64,000 bases of DNA, from contig NC_088717.1 in NCBI RefSeq assembly GCF_963576615.1, forward strand, positions 39,572,302-39,636,301. The letters run 5' to 3'. Positions 25,701-40,657 of the stretch are shown piece after piece (within the stretch, counting starts at the first letter, position 1; each line of letters opens with the position of its first letter). Source of the stretch: Watersipora subatra. Taxonomy: Eukaryota; Bryozoa; Gymnolaemata; Cheilostomatida; Watersiporidae. The position numbers were made by a program, and so were the translations under genes. A model generated the notes under the pieces. That model was not told the origin of the DNA, did no database searches, and saw nothing but the letters and a program-made list of their open reading frames with translations.

Positions 25701-28700
25701 CCCTGGCTGCGGATTGACGACCGAGGAGGCAAGAACCACGGGAGACGTAGGAGCCCAGGCTAGTGACGCCGGGGCTGGAAACACCCCACGGCCCCAACGA
25801 GTAAGAAAGCCTCCTGCGTATTTAGCCGACTATGATACCAGCGTCGTCCAATCAGGAGAAGCCACCAGAGGTCAAGGTCAGAGGACGGCCCGTCGTCTAG
25901 AAGACCTGGCGAACCGAATGTCGACCCCATAGAAGATGCGACCGAAAGACATTGTTTATCCCTATTTTTCTTGGTATGTTTTAGTTAGTTGGTGTTCTCT
26001 CATATTATTTTATTTTTCTTTTCTTTTTGGTTTGTTTTATATAGCCGATGGTCGTCTATAGGGGCGGCGTGTGTGATGGAAACGTATGTTTCCATCTCCT
26101 TTTCTTTTATATCATTTGGAGTTGTATTCTCTTTTTCATTTATGTAACCACGCCCCTAAAGGAGGCTGGCCTTTGCTACCTTATTTACATATTCAGTTGT
26201 ATTTAAGGCAGAGCCTCGGCTCATTTACGTCGTTCAAATACATGCCTTGCATTTGGAACCACACTCTTCTGTTACCTTGCGCAATAGCAGAATCACACTG
26301 AGCACTTACTCTACTCCAAGACTCAGTCTATGGACTGTGCTTTGGGAGTAGAGCCACAGAAACACTGTCGACCCCGTCGACCTCAGGTCGACCCTGTCGA
26401 ACTAGCATAGTACCACTCAGGGAGCAATTCCTGGTGTAAGGTGGTTGATGTGGACCGGTGGTGTAAGTCGACCTAGTCGCCTCCGCGTGTTGGTCACGGG
26501 CAACCCTTACACAGCCCCTGTGAAGGGTGAATGCAGACCGGTAGAGTAAGCCGACCTAGTCGCCTCTACGTGTTGGTCGCAGGATCCAACACACTTATTA
26601 GTGAACTGGACCTGAGGAATGTAATGTTTTTCCACTGCATTTATTTTCACACCACTATATTTTCGTACTCATCAGAGCCGCGAAATTAAGTTGCAGCGAA
26701 ATTTTACTCTGTGTGCTACTCACGAAACTAAATACTAGCGAAATATAAGTGTCCTAGGGTAGCATAAACTTGATTGTATTTATAGCACACATAAAAATAA
26801 ACAAACACCTTTATTTCAAATTTAGAATGGTAAATACTGTATATATGTTGATTAAAGGAATTTCCTGAGCAAAAGCCTTTTTTATTACCCATGCAACTCC
26901 ACGCACTTACTAGTAAACGTATACAACCTGACATAAGCAGATAAAAATGTATGTGGTGCAATCATATCTGCACACAGTGTTATCTTCAACCATTAATCAT
27001 ATCTGCACACAGTGTTATCTTCAACCATTAATCATATCTGCACACAGTGTTATCTTCAACCATTAAAAATTGTTTTGATTTTAGCCTACATAATCATTCA
27101 GAAACATAAATTTTACAGATGTTTAGTTTACATATTTGAAATTAGGACAAAATGAGGATTAATATAATATATAAGTTATGGCTATTGACTAAATTTACAA
27201 TCAGCAACTATGTAGTAAATGCGAATTTTAGTTTTTCAACAAATGGGCTCAGTTTATTTTGTACACTACAGTAGTTTGTGCACAATAAATAGCTTTTTTT
27301 CTAAAGAGCAGTCAAGGTTTAATTACTCTAGTGAGCTATATAATAACACTCTGATATTGTGATAGCAATAACCTATGAGATATAACATCTTTGTAATTTC
27401 TCAACTCAACGTTTTATATGTTGTGTAATATTCTTTCCAGGACGAGCTAGCGACATGCACAGGTAGTGATGGGATATCTTACGATTTGATGACTTTTCCA
27501 TTCAATGAGAAATCTTGCATCAATCCGTTACGACTTGGTTGCAACTGTATCGTTCCGGGTAAGTGCAGGTAAGGAAGACTCTCTAGTCCTGGAATATCCT
27601 ATTATATTTGAGTTTCCTTGAAGAAACTGATGGAACTGTTTATAATCATCTATGAAAAGATATACTTTTATTAACATTACTGAAAATAGCATCTGGTTGT
27701 CAAAGTACTAGAAAAATTGTTGTGTGGCGGAAATCTATAGCTTGCTTTATTTTGCATCTATTTAATTTCATTACTTGTTTTGTGTGAAACATTTTTAATA
27801 ATAAATTTGCCAAAAAAACATGCCGACGTGGCTTTTTAATGTCTCAGAGCAAAATGTTTTTTTAACTGCGAAAATTCTTTGAAACATTTTTTTCCTATCT
27901 TCTATTTACTTTAGCATGGCTATCAAGGTCAAGGCTATCAAGGTAGAGTCATTGCGCATTTCTCATTATTTTTAAGATCTCAAAATGTTGTTAGGTAAAC
28001 CTTCAAACTGTTTCACACATCTTTGGGTATTACGTAGTGCCTCACCAATGAACTTTTTCACCTATTAAAGACTGGCATGTTAAACTGTAATTATTTGCAG
28101 AAGAAGAGGTACCATGCGGGTGTGGCTATTGCACCAATTTTGGATCTTGTGATGACGAGAATGGTTACTGTACTTGTCTTGAGGAATACACAGGTGCTTC
28201 GTGCGAACATCTCATCTATGGCTTAACTGTGTGTGGTCTCGAAGATTCACTCAGATGTCGATATGGAGGCACTTGTAAGTTGGTCTATTTTTCAGCTCTA
28301 TCTTTTACTTCCTAAATCTCCACCCCATTATTGTCTTTCTGTTCTAATGGTTTCATCCTCCGCTTCTCCTGTTTTCTCTTGTAACTCTTTTTATTTTAAT
28401 GCTTAAAAAGTTTCTTCTTTCTTGACTATCACTCTTTGCTCCTCTTTTTCTCTTCTCCTCTCTCACTCTCTTTATTCCCTCTTTTTCATCCTATCTTTAC
28501 ACATCATCTTCCAGTTCCTTTTCTCTTTCGTTTTCTCTCATTCGCTTATGTTTCTTTTTATCTTTCTCCACTCTCATCCGTAGTTATCCTGCACCCCTTT
28601 TTTCAACACTGGTGTTTTTCCTTTTTTCAACGTTTTACTTTAACCCCTTATCTTTGTTTCTGGTTATGATTTTGATACCTCTTGTTTGTCTGGCAAATAT

Positions 28701-31700
28701 CTCACCAATTAGGCTACACCGAGATTGATGGATTCATTGGGCGGTATATGTCGATATGTGGGTGAAAATATGATTACCGCGCTGCGTTACGCAAGTCATT
28801 AAAGCTTGCCCTCACGGCTCTTATTAGTAAGCTTACTATTAGGTTTACTAATACGTTTAATATCCTGTGTGGAAGCCACCAGTGGCTCATTTTTAGGGTG
28901 GTCTCCATGACCATGAACTGATGTTTCGCAGGAACAATTGTGGTTGGATGCCCTTTCTATAGTGATCAATGACCAATCATCATTATGTAACTCCAACTAC
29001 CAATTTACTGATAATAAGTAGACAACTACCAATTTATTGATAATAAGTAGACACCCTAACTACTGAAAAATGGCTGCAAATTTGATATTTAATATCATTA
29101 ATCTAAACCAGTGGTTCTTAACCTTTTTTGCCCCATTCCCCCTTTGCCAAACCTAAAGACAGAAATTCTCCACCTCCCAACTCCTTCAAATAATGCACTG
29201 CAACTAGATAGTGAACTTTAATTACATATATAACTTATATACATATATATACATGTATATATGCATTTATTACAGTCATATTTACATGGAATATTAAAAA
29301 TGAATGTATATTGAAACTCAATATATCTATCATTGTAAGACAGTCAGCAAACTAGTGCGATTTCTGTGTTTGTTTGGAGCTGACCAGAATTTTGATGTTA
29401 GGAGTTGTTGTAGATAGGGCACACCGTAGGTCAGCTTCTACTTCCAGACAGTTTCTAGATTTGCTCTTTATGGTTAGCATTGCTAAAAATGCTGACTCGC
29501 AAAGATATGTGGAAGCAAGTGGTATGAGCATCTTGAAAGCGGCCGGGCTTATGTTGGGATACAATCTTTGGGCCTGAACCCAAAAGTGCTCTATTGATAG
29601 CTCCTTGAAGTCATCTTTTAATGCAGAGTTGTTTGTCAGCTCAAAAAACTCCTCCTGAAGCTGTTCCGGAATCTCGTGGACATTGCGCCTGAAAGGGTCT
29701 CGGGTCAGGCTCATCAATTGCTCTGTCCTAGGATCTAACTTTGGAAAATATCTCTCAAACTCTGCTATCAAGCTGTTCAAGTGATGCTTTATGTCGGTTA
29801 GCAAAGAAACGGAAAGAGCTTTCTTGTCAACTAATGAATGCAGAACTGAAAATGAAACTCTTATATTCCCAGTAGCCAGTCTTTCCACCCAGAGTTTGAG
29901 CTTGTCCTTGAATGCATTGATACTATCAGTTACATTCAACACATTTCTGTCTCTACTTTGCATCTGTGTGTTCACTTCATTGATTGAACCAAATATGTCA
30001 ACCAGGTAAGCAAGACACTGATAGAAGCCTTCCACCTGCATTGAAGCCAGTAGTTTGGGTTTGTTATGAGTTTTCAAGAACTCATTGACCTCTTCTCATA
30101 GATTGAAGAAACGCAGAAGCATGCTACCCTTTGATAACCATCGAACTTCGGTGTGGAACAATAGTGATGAGTGTACAGCATCCATATCTTTGCATAACTT
30201 GTGGAAGAGACATGTTTGCAAGGCAGAGCCTTTGATAAAGTTTACTACTTTAATCACTGAAGAAAGGTGTTCCTGCAATCCTTTGGGAAGAGTCTTTGCT
30301 GCTAGCGCTTGTCTGTGAATGAAGCAATGGGTACTCACCTCTAAAGGATTCTTTTCTTTTACCAACTGTGCAAATCCAGCACGACAGCCAAGCATGGCTG
30401 GAGCACCATCAGTGCAAACTCCAATTAGTTTGCCCCAGTCCAGATGTTCTTTGCTGAAGAAGTCGGAAACCAGGTTCATAACATCAGCAGCTGTGGTGGT
30501 CTCTGTTAGAGGACTGCAGAACAGAAATTCTTTCTCAATTGTCTCTCTGTGTACATAACGTGCAAAAACCATCAGCTGTGACATGCTAGCAACATCAGTG
30601 AACTCATCAAGTTGAATGGCAAACATGGGCGATGACTTGATCTTTTCAATTACTTGCCTCTTTATGTCCGCAGACATATCATCGATCCTCGATTTCACTG
30701 TGCTGTCTGAGAGGGATAAATCAGCTATCCTTTGAGCGGCTGTGTCTCCGAGAATAATCTTAGTACACTCCAGCAGACAAGATTTAACTAATCTTTCATC
30801 AATGGTGTGTGGCTTCTTATCTCCGGCGATACGGTAAGACAGAGCATAGGATGCCTCGGTAATGGCCTGTGCCTGGATATGAAAGCTGCCAGTGGAATCC
30901 AGTTTTGCCCGCTTGAGTTCTCTCTCTTTAAGCTTCAAAGAACGGCTTTGATTTATCCATGTGTTCTGCATGTTTATTGCTTAAGTGTTGCTTAAGTTGA
31001 TGTGGTTTCATGGAGTCGTTAGCGAGCACTTTCATGCACAAAACACATTGTGGTACTTCGATGCCACTTTTAATCATACAAGTGAATCCATAGTTAGAGT
31101 AAGAATCATCAGATGTTTATCTTTTTTTCTTTGACATTTCTAACACCTACAATATGGGATATGCAATCAAAATATTTGAATACGTTCAATATCTACATGA
31201 GCAAAACATCATACATATGTTAGGCTACAGAGCAAATTGTCAAAATGTTATACGTTTATGCAAACCAAATCGGTAACTGAACAATTAATATTGCAGGTAT
31301 GTATATGCATGTAGTGTATAGCAATCCTTACCTATTTCCTCAGTTTTAGATCTTGGCTTTGTTGAAACTACTGAAAATCATTCACTCCTCGCTGCCCTTT
31401 ATATAAGAAAAATTGGTGCCACAGAAATCCCCTTTGGCAAACTGCCAAATTCCCCCAAAAATCCCAAAATTCCCTCTGGGGGGAATTCCCCCCTGGTTGA
31501 GAACCACTGAATTCTAAACATACGGTAGACACAAAGTAACTTACTATCCTACTTTATTGTTTATGTTACTCAGTAAATATCAATCGTATGATAGAATTTC
31601 ATATAGATTAAATTATATTAAATATAATGTATGAAAAGCCTGAAGCATATTTGTTTTATAAAGTTTACTCAATATCATAACAATAATTTTGATAAATTTT

Positions 31701-34700
31701 TTAATTTAAATTTTTAGGCTTTCTTTTGTCAATATTTTTTGTTAGTATTTTTGTCAAAAGTATTTTTTGCTGGTCTCCTCCGAGGGAGGCTGTTGGAGAG
31801 ACTATTATTTGTTGAAAATTTTTAAAGAACAATTTTTAGTAAAGCCAACACTTTGTTACTTTTTCCACCATCTAGAGTATATATTGTACAGGCAGCTTCC
31901 TCATTTGCATCTGCCCGGATGGCTGGGATGGTTCTCAGTGTGATTTTGCATCAGCCTGTGATCCCCACCCTTGTCCAGTTTGGGAAGTGTGCAAAGGTCT
32001 TGGATCCTTTGTTAACTGGGAAATTCTCAATGCAGAAATGAAGAGTTTAGTTGCTTCAAGACATCAATGCTTAGGTGAGGTCAAGGTCATCTTTGAATGA
32101 AACAAATACTATTTGTTTGAATTTTCACTGCTATACATCCACCAAATAGTTAGAATATAATTATGGCACATTATCATGCTGGAAGTACTAATCATGCTGT
32201 AATAAGTATCTGCGCAATTATTCCAAAATATAGCAAGGTGGTTGAAGGTTGTGAGTTCAAACCCCAATTGGCGGGGTTATTTATAAATCTTTTATGTATT
32301 TATATATACCCCAAATTGTTTATGTTTATTTATAAACAATATTATATGTATGTGTGTTTCACTGTGTTTTCTGTGTGTCACCGATACTTATATGTACATG
32401 AAATTGTTTCTACACCCCTCTTAATCCAAGGAGGTAATAAGGTCTACTCAAACTCTGATCTCCTACCCGAGACCTGAGAGTTTATATATAGAAATAAGCA
32501 CCCGCCCAACCTGGCTAGTAAAACTTAGGGAGAATAATTAGGTTCTGTCATTCAGTGTTAGTGGTTTAATGATAATCTGAGAATACAACTCCCATTTAGC
32601 CTGTAGGTAGACACTGAGACGTACATTCCACAGCCAAAACACTAGAAGTGATCATGAAACTTTTTTTGTGATTGTAGAGAAAAAACTGATTGAAGAGCAG
32701 ATATTTGGCACAGTACATTTACCATGCCATGAAGATAGCAGTGCCTGCTCTAACCTGGAGGGCAGCTCGTGTATACAGAGGACAAATACTGTGTCTCACT
32801 GTGGGTGCCCCCTTGACATGCCCCTTGATAAGCATTTTTCCTGCGCACGGAAACCAGGTGATGTATAAACAGTTTAGTAGTTCGCTGTTTGGCACTGCCA
32901 AAGGACTTGTCATATGTCATGCCTCTTGTTCACACAATATAAATAAACATTGCTTAGTATCAATAGTGCCACCAATGTAATGCTCCGATTTATTATTATT
33001 ATAATTATATTAATCTCAAACATTATTTTACACGTAGCAGGTAATTTTACATTTATATCTTTCATTGATACCATCAACTACCCTTTATAAGCTCAAAATT
33101 AAATGGTATAGCTTGAGTCAACTCAACCTTGCTTTGACTCAGACTCTCAACCTCAACTACGACCTCATCACAACTTCGACTCTCAACTTCAACTCTGACC
33201 TCATCTCAACTCCGACTCTCAACCTCAACTCTGACCTCATCTCAACTCCGACTCTCAACTTCAACTCTGACCTCATCTCAACTCAGACTCTCAAACGTAA
33301 CTCTGACCTCATCTCAACTCAGACTCTCAACCTCAACTACGACCTCATCACAACTCCGACTCTCAACCTCAACTACGACCTCATCCCAACTTCGACTCTC
33401 AACCTCAACTCTGACCTCATCTCAACTCAGACTCTCAAACTTAACTCTGACCTCATCTCACTTCAGACTCTCAACCTCAACTACGACCTCATCTCAACTC
33501 AGACTCTCTACCTCAAATCTGACCTCGTCTCATCCTCATCTCATACCGCAAGGTGCTAGTACCTTCAGCATCAATGGTTCTAATACAGTCACTGAACAAA
33601 GCAAGGATATTGTAGGTAGCTTGCAAAAGACATTTTTGGAGTTGTCTCATCTGAATGCTATATGTAAGAATAAGAATATGTAAAACCATTTGTAGCGCAA
33701 GCTAACATTATGTTTGTATAAATCAATAGGTATATACTTTATATTTATGACTACAACAATTGTGATCATATAGCCCAAAACAACTGAGCTTATCTTTTCG
33801 TTTACTGAGTGATTCTGGCAGTTATAGATGGAGTTGTGTTCTCCCTAAGGCCGACAACACCTGTCCAATAGCTGCAAAGCGTATTGCTTGTACCAGTCAT
33901 ATTTTAATTCTATTGTATTCAGTAACTATATCTTTGTATGTTGAGCTGTTTAGTGAGGTGTTCAGAAAATACAGATTGTCAGCAGCTAGACATGAGGTAC
34001 ATGTGTGGATATGACACTGACCTTGATGAGGAGCACGGCACCCCTCCTACCAAGTATTGTATCTGCAGTAACCCTAACATTGTAAGTATTCCTAGGCTGT
34101 AACTCCATCTTTGGGCTCTGCAAAAAGTTAATATTATTTTAGTATGCGAGAGTTGATTAAGTTATTAGCTTGATACAGTTCAACCTATAAGTCTCGATGT
34201 ATCTGGCCACAGTTGTATATACATAGATAGTGCTAATTCGAGTCTAAGATCTGCTTTATAGGTTAAAACCAACAGACATTGCAGCAAATATTTCTATAAT
34301 AATACACAGTTATTAGTTTTACATCTCTGATGTATGCGATAATTTCTTGCTAAAATACTGCTGGTATCAACATTAAAACAAATGCATTACATTAAACTAT
34401 GTAAAAGCTAATATTGTAAAAAAAAATTATAAAGTAATAATGCTGTAAAAAATAAGTTGTTTTAGTAAATATTCCTGAGAGACCGACAAACTAAAGTCAA
34501 GGTTTAGCCATGCGTAGGTTCAGAGGTAGAGATGATGATAGAGATACAGAGTCTAACTTATTCTAACTTTTGCTAGGTGAAAAATGAACTAAACCATTTT
34601 AAATATGGTACATTATATTATAGAGTATACTTTTACATTTTCATCAGTCTCTTCACTTTTATTGACTAAACTGTAATTTGCCAACATATTTCAAACATCA

Positions 34701-37700
34701 TGTGTTGCATTTGGTGTAAGGTCAAAGTTCACATTTAAAGAGTTGCATCAAATTGTAAAAGATTTACCGCAAAGCATATATTTTTTTTATCATTTAGATT
34801 TTGTTTGTTGTTTTACGTGATTCGACTGCCAGAATGTTTCAAGATTTAATTTGAAAAACTTGATCACGGTAAAAATTGTCAGATGAAAAAGACTTCTTCA
34901 AAAAAGATGTCAATTGTCGCGATTCCCGTTTGTTCCCTTCATTGTACTATCAGCTATGGCATTCAAGTTGCGATGTTACTTGTCTCTTTTGACATATATT
35001 TGTGGGGGAAGGCTGGGCATGTTTTTTCTAGTCAGAGTTTTAATGGTTATCATGTTTCATCAATCTTAATTTTGAAGCATCCAGATAGACGGATCATCTC
35101 AAACACCAAACAAAATCTCAAATGATAGAAAAACCTCTATATTTTCTTGTAAATTTTTTTAAAATTTGATATGAGGCACTCCATCTTTAATTGTGTGTTG
35201 AAACATCATATGTTGATGTGGTTGTAACTATAGCTGTGACAGGGTTCAGATCATTGTCCATCTGTGGTAGGCATAACTTGGAACCTAGTTGGTTGTTTTA
35301 GCGAGATTTCATTGATGGTCATTGTGTGATAGACGAACTGGATGTAGCCCCACCCCCGACTATACCATCTTTGCCATGGAAATCCTGGTACACATACCTA
35401 TTGGCAGGAGTTTCTCTAGTTGTCATCTGTCTCCTAGCTCTCTGCTTAGCCTCGTGTGGTGAGAACAGGTAACAGTTGTTAATAAACCAGCATACAGTTT
35501 ACTTTCAGTGTTTGGAACCCAGCATTCAGTCAAGGTACAATTTTCATTATATTGTATAACTTGTCGACTGCCCGGCGTTGCTCAGGTAATAAAAAAGTCT
35601 TTGGACAAAAAATTTATTTTTATTTAACATATACAACATTTACCATTCTAACCTTTAAACTTCATATCATAGGGAAAGTGTTTTTGTGCAGTTCAAATAA
35701 ATTAAAATAAAAAATAAAACAAATTTGAAGGTGTCTAAATGTGAAGGAACTAGCAAGTAATGGCTGAATAGTCTGTTTTGCTACAACGAAAAATGATTTG
35801 ACACCGATAAACTATTACGAACTGAGAAAACAAAATAATAAGCATGAATATGTTAAATCGATAATATCAATGATTACATAGAAGTGTGTGTATAAAAAGG
35901 TTTCTGTTGCAGCAACAGCTATCTATCCTAGCTTAGATTGCAACAATACTGGTACCTCTTGATACTGGTGCAAATGTAAAAAAGAGATATGAAAGTGTTT
36001 TTGATGAATGCTTTGTCTATCCAAACTTTGTCGAACAGAATAAATTGAATAATTATAATATTACGTAGTTATTGTAATCTATAAAACTCAAAACGTGTGT
36101 GTACGAGTGTGTGTGCGTGTACGTGTGTGTGTGTGTGTGTGTGTACGTGTGTGTGTACATGTGTACGTGTGCGTGTGTACGTGTGTGTTTCAGTTTGTCG
36201 AGCTTTAGCTATCAAAAGTTAGGAACGAAATATCCTTTTCAGGCTGAATTTGATCTCGGAACCTTCTGTTTGCCTGGCAAATATCTTACTAAGTAAGCTA
36301 AGCGAGATTGATAGATTCATTCAGCGGTATATGTCACCGCTATGTGGGTGAAAACTCGAACAATGCACTGCAAAGTCATTAAAGCTTGCTCTCACAGCTT
36401 TTATTAGTAAACTTTCTAATAAGTTTACTAAGTAGTTTACTCAAATTAGCCAATGGCGATGGACCAGGCTAATGGCAAGTGGTAGGCAACTACATTGTCT
36501 GTCACTGCTTATAAGCTGATTTTTAATACCCGTGCGACTCCGGATATTCCGCTAGCTATATTATAATTATATAATTATTTTACAACATTCTATTTTCATA
36601 CATAGTATTACGTTGCATAATATTATAACATATTGTGTTATATCAATTATTTTATTCATTGAGCTGCGTTGTATTGTATTATTTTATACTTTGTTTTAAT
36701 TTATTGCAATTTATTACAATTATTATTTGTGACAGCTCCTCAGAAGATGTTCAACAAAAGAAGGTTCAAAAGCTAATCACACAGCCTGGTGAGTCAAATG
36801 GGTGTCAAGGTCAAGGCAAAATTTTATGTTCGTTTTCAATGCTGATGCACATAGCTGAGAGGTTACGGAGTACTGGAGGTGCTGATTTGTGTTATCTTTA
36901 CAGTTTTAGTTGCTCTTCTGCTAGTTGCTCAGAGGTAGCATTCTTTGGCTAGTTGCCAAGTTAGCATGCTTTGCTAGTTGCTGGCTAACAACCTCTGGTT
37001 GCTATTTACCCTGTTAGTATGTGTCACTAGTTCTCCATTTAGCAGTCTTCTGATAGTTGCCAGCTAACATCTTTTTGATAGTTGCCCATCTAGTTTTCTT
37101 TGGCTAGTAGGTTTTGCTGGTTGCCCAACTAGCATTCTTTTGCCATTTGTCCAACTAGCAATTTTGGCAAAAATAAAATGGACATAAAGCGGACTTGCGT
37201 TATGTCAAAGAGGTTACTAAAAATAATTGGTACTCCGTAACACTTTGTCAGCAGAGACATGTTAGTATAATATGAGATGGTATTGGAGGCTTTTGGTTGC
37301 TTATAGCTATAGTGGGTCTGCCAGCAGTGATATAAGATTTATGTTTATATGTATTAGTATTAGAAACATTACAGATTATATGCATAACTCAGATAGTTTT
37401 TAATGTAGCAGCTATGTTAAGTGTCACATCTAATAAAAGCCATTCGATCCTAGTGTCCTGTGTATTGCATCATCGGCCTGCCATCCCAGTCTGACTTACA
37501 GAATTCATAGTAATAAGTTGCAAAGTTATAACAATATACGTGCAGTTAAACCTGGTTTTTTACACATTTTCTTCAAAGTTTAAGCCAAAAATCACCTAAA
37601 AGTTAATTTTTTTTTAAACGTTAAATTTAAATCCAAATTAAATTCATTATTTCACAGATTCTTAACCTTTTCACAGACATAGTGTTAGTATATTTAGTGT

Positions 37701-40615
37701 TATAGAGCTCTATAGCCTTTAATATGTTTTCTTTTTTTAAACCCATTGCATTTTAATTTTATTAAAAGCTGATTGTTGAAAAGTTATGACACCATTTCTT
37801 CATAGCTCCTGAGCCTCAAGAAGAAAATGAAATAACAGTATCTCAACCTGAAGACTATGATGACACCTCTCTGGCCAGCAGAAGGGGCTCTAGGCTGAGA
37901 CGAATGGGCAGTGGCCAGAGTAACTCATCTACAGTCAGCAAGACGAGAAACCAGAGGGTACAACTCTTAATCCTTACCAACTCTACAAACATATATGATA
38001 AATACAGAGCATAGCATTAGCAATGATAATAATAGACTATCTATAGTTTTTGCTAAAGAGAAATTACCAAATCATAAAAAATGTTTTCATTTCTTGCAGC
38101 TTGTGGCTTCAAAGTTTTAATAAAATAGACCACAAAATTATTTTGGGGTTTCGAAGTAACTACCTGAATTAATGGTTTATAACGATTGGTAAAAATACAA
38201 AATATGAAGAATGCATGTTTTGTTTCAATTTGGTTGTCATTGAAGTATTTATTTCCTACTAAAATAAGATAGTGTAACAAATGAAAAGATAATGAATATG
38301 TAAAACTACATTTCATGAAAGTTATTGAAATTTGAACAGACATCTCTGGCTGTAAAAAAGGCATATAAGAGCAGTATAAAAGCCCTCCATGCTGGAAATT
38401 CACTCATCTATCCAAGTTGACGAAGTTCTAGTGGCAGTGCTCATATAACTAACAATTGCCATTATCCCTTATAATAAAATTACTGCCTGTGTATCTTGTG
38501 GTGCGTGTGTTACGAACATCACTAAATGGAGGCATGGAGTACTTTACCTTCACGTTTTAATCAGTTTCTCTTTATTTTATTGCTGTTGGCTCATAACCAC
38601 TGTTTTTAGCAGTTTCTCTTTGTTTTATTGCTGTTGGCAATAGCCACTGTTTTTAGCAGTTTCTCTTTGTTTTATTGCTGTTGGCAATAGCCACTGTTTT
38701 TAGCAGTTTCTCTTTGTTTTTTGCTGTTGTCCCATAGCCGCTGTTTTTAGCAGTTTCTCTTTGTTTTATTGCTGTTGGCAATAGCCACTGTTTTTAGCAG
38801 TTTCTCTTTGTTTTATTGCTGTTGGCCCATAACCACTGTTTTAACAGTTTCTCTTTGTTTTTTTTGCTGTTGGCCATGGCCACTGTTTTTAGCAGTTTTT
38901 CTTTGTTTTATTGCTGTTGGCAATAGCAACTGTTTTAGCAGATTCAGTCGGTAGATAGTTTATTTTCTGTTTTCATTGTTCAAGATTCAATACTTTTGAT
39001 TTGTAGTTTGAAATCAGCGAATGGCTCATAAGAATAGTACATTGTTAATTTGCACAAATATAATTAGAGTGCATGAGACATTTTCAGACAAAAGTATTGC
39101 TTACAAGCATATTTCGTTGGCTGAAGCAAGATCAGATGGATCAGAGTTGTACTCGACTTCACGAGTTTTACAAACACAGAACTGCCGAAATAACTTTAGA
39201 CATAGTCTTAGGCCATCATTTTTATCATAAAAGTTTTATCCTTCAAGCATTAGTTTCTGTTTTAGGCATTTGCATTGATCTATTTAACCATTTTATTCCA
39301 AATTTCTTTATTTGTTTGTGGAATTCTATAATGCGTTACTTGTAATTGGCTGGTTGTCATTGTAAAAGTATTCATGAGAAGACAGCTCCTAGAGTCTTTA
39401 TGAAGCTATCATGACCAGCTGTAATTTTTGGTGTTGCTATCGATAGTTCAACGGTAAGGTACGGCCACACGTAACAAATTATTTGTTCAATCTGACCGAA
39501 TTCACAGAGTTATTTGGCCGAATATAACAGAATTATTTGAGCTGTGCATGCACACTGAATTCATCGACGAAACGCTTTTAATTGGCTAAACAATTTTTAG
39601 CATTTTTGCAAAACAAGCATTTTAGCAAGCATGATTCTATCAGCTTGTGCAATTAGTATAGTCCAAGACACGTGTCACAACACACAATAAAAGTATCAGC
39701 ACAATTCAACGTAGTACATACAATGCAGCTGCCTTAATTGCGCTATTATTAATTCTTTATTGTTCGGACAGCGTGGTTACCAATTGTTTTTAATTATAAT
39801 AGTTTCTTTTTAGCAACAAAAGTCTCATAGTAGAAAGAGTTGCCATCTTTAACACAATCAAGTTAGATGCATCGTATTTACTATGGCGAATTGCAGTAAT
39901 ATTTTTTTGCGCGTCGCGTTATTTGCCTAGGACTATACCACTTGTCAAAGCTGCTAGAATCGTGCTCGCTAAAAAATTGGTAAGCCAATTAAAAGCATTT
40001 CGTCGACGAGTTCGGTGTGCATGCACAGCTCAGATAATTATGTTCATTTCGTGATTTTGGTCAGAATGAATGAATAATTCGTTACTTGTGGCCGTACCTT
40101 TAGTCATGGCCATCCGGGCTGAGGAGTGATAGACAGTTTAGCTGGTGTTTTATGTTTACAGAGAAAGAGCAGGAACCTGTCCAGCCCTCTAATACAGTCA
40201 GCCATAGCCTCTTCTATGGCACCCTTCAGTCAGACACCCGAAGCTGAGTGAGTCTCTCTCTCTCTCCCCCTTCTCTCTCTCCCCCTCTCTCTCCTCCCCT
40301 CTCTCCCTTCCTCTCTCCCTTCCTCTCACCCTCTCTTTCTCCCTCCCCCTCTCTCTCCCTCTCTCTCCTCCCCTCTCTCCTCCCCTCTCTCTCTCCCTCT
40401 CTTTATTTTTCCCTCTCTCTCTCCTCCCCTTTTCTATCTCTCCCTCCCTCTCTTCCTTCCTCTTGCCCTCTCTTTCTCCCTCTCCCTCACCCTTTCTCTC
40501 CCTCTCTCTCTCTTTCCCTCTTTCCCTCTCCCTTCCTCTCTCTCTCACTCTATCTCTCTCTCACTCTATCTCTCTCCCTCCTGTTCTCTCTCCCTCCTTT
40601 TCCCTCTCTTTTTTA

Positions 40616-40657
<42 letters not shown>

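Larger units (their letters stand above)
19875..26593 (+). mobile_element. Ty3/gypsy LTR retrotransposon, full length and very young
   Basis: Two 522-bp LTRs flank gag and pol in order PR-RT-RH-IN, the Ty3/gypsy (Metaviridae) order. The 4-bp target CTTA is duplicated (19871-19874 and 26594-26597). LTRs start TGTGATGG and end ACA or ATA; I see one difference (penultimate base). No env-like frame is present. Pol has one in-frame TAG at 23290-23292. It lies in sense orientation in the intron that splits the LRRCT cap. Confidence 0.93.
18798..26759. mobile_element. Inverted-repeat DNA element split by the gypsy element
   Basis: CCCTAGGACACTTAT at 18798 is repeated exactly in reverse at 26745-26759, flanked by TA on both sides (18796-18797 and 26760-26761). 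Similar TTCGCGGC and TTTCGC motifs follow each end. Without the 6.7-kb gypsy insertion it is about 1.2 kb and appears non-coding. Confidence 0.65.

Noticed and set aside
20521..25797. Numerous minus-strand and alternative frames across gag and pol
   Set aside because: Shadows of the real element frames in GC-richer sequence.
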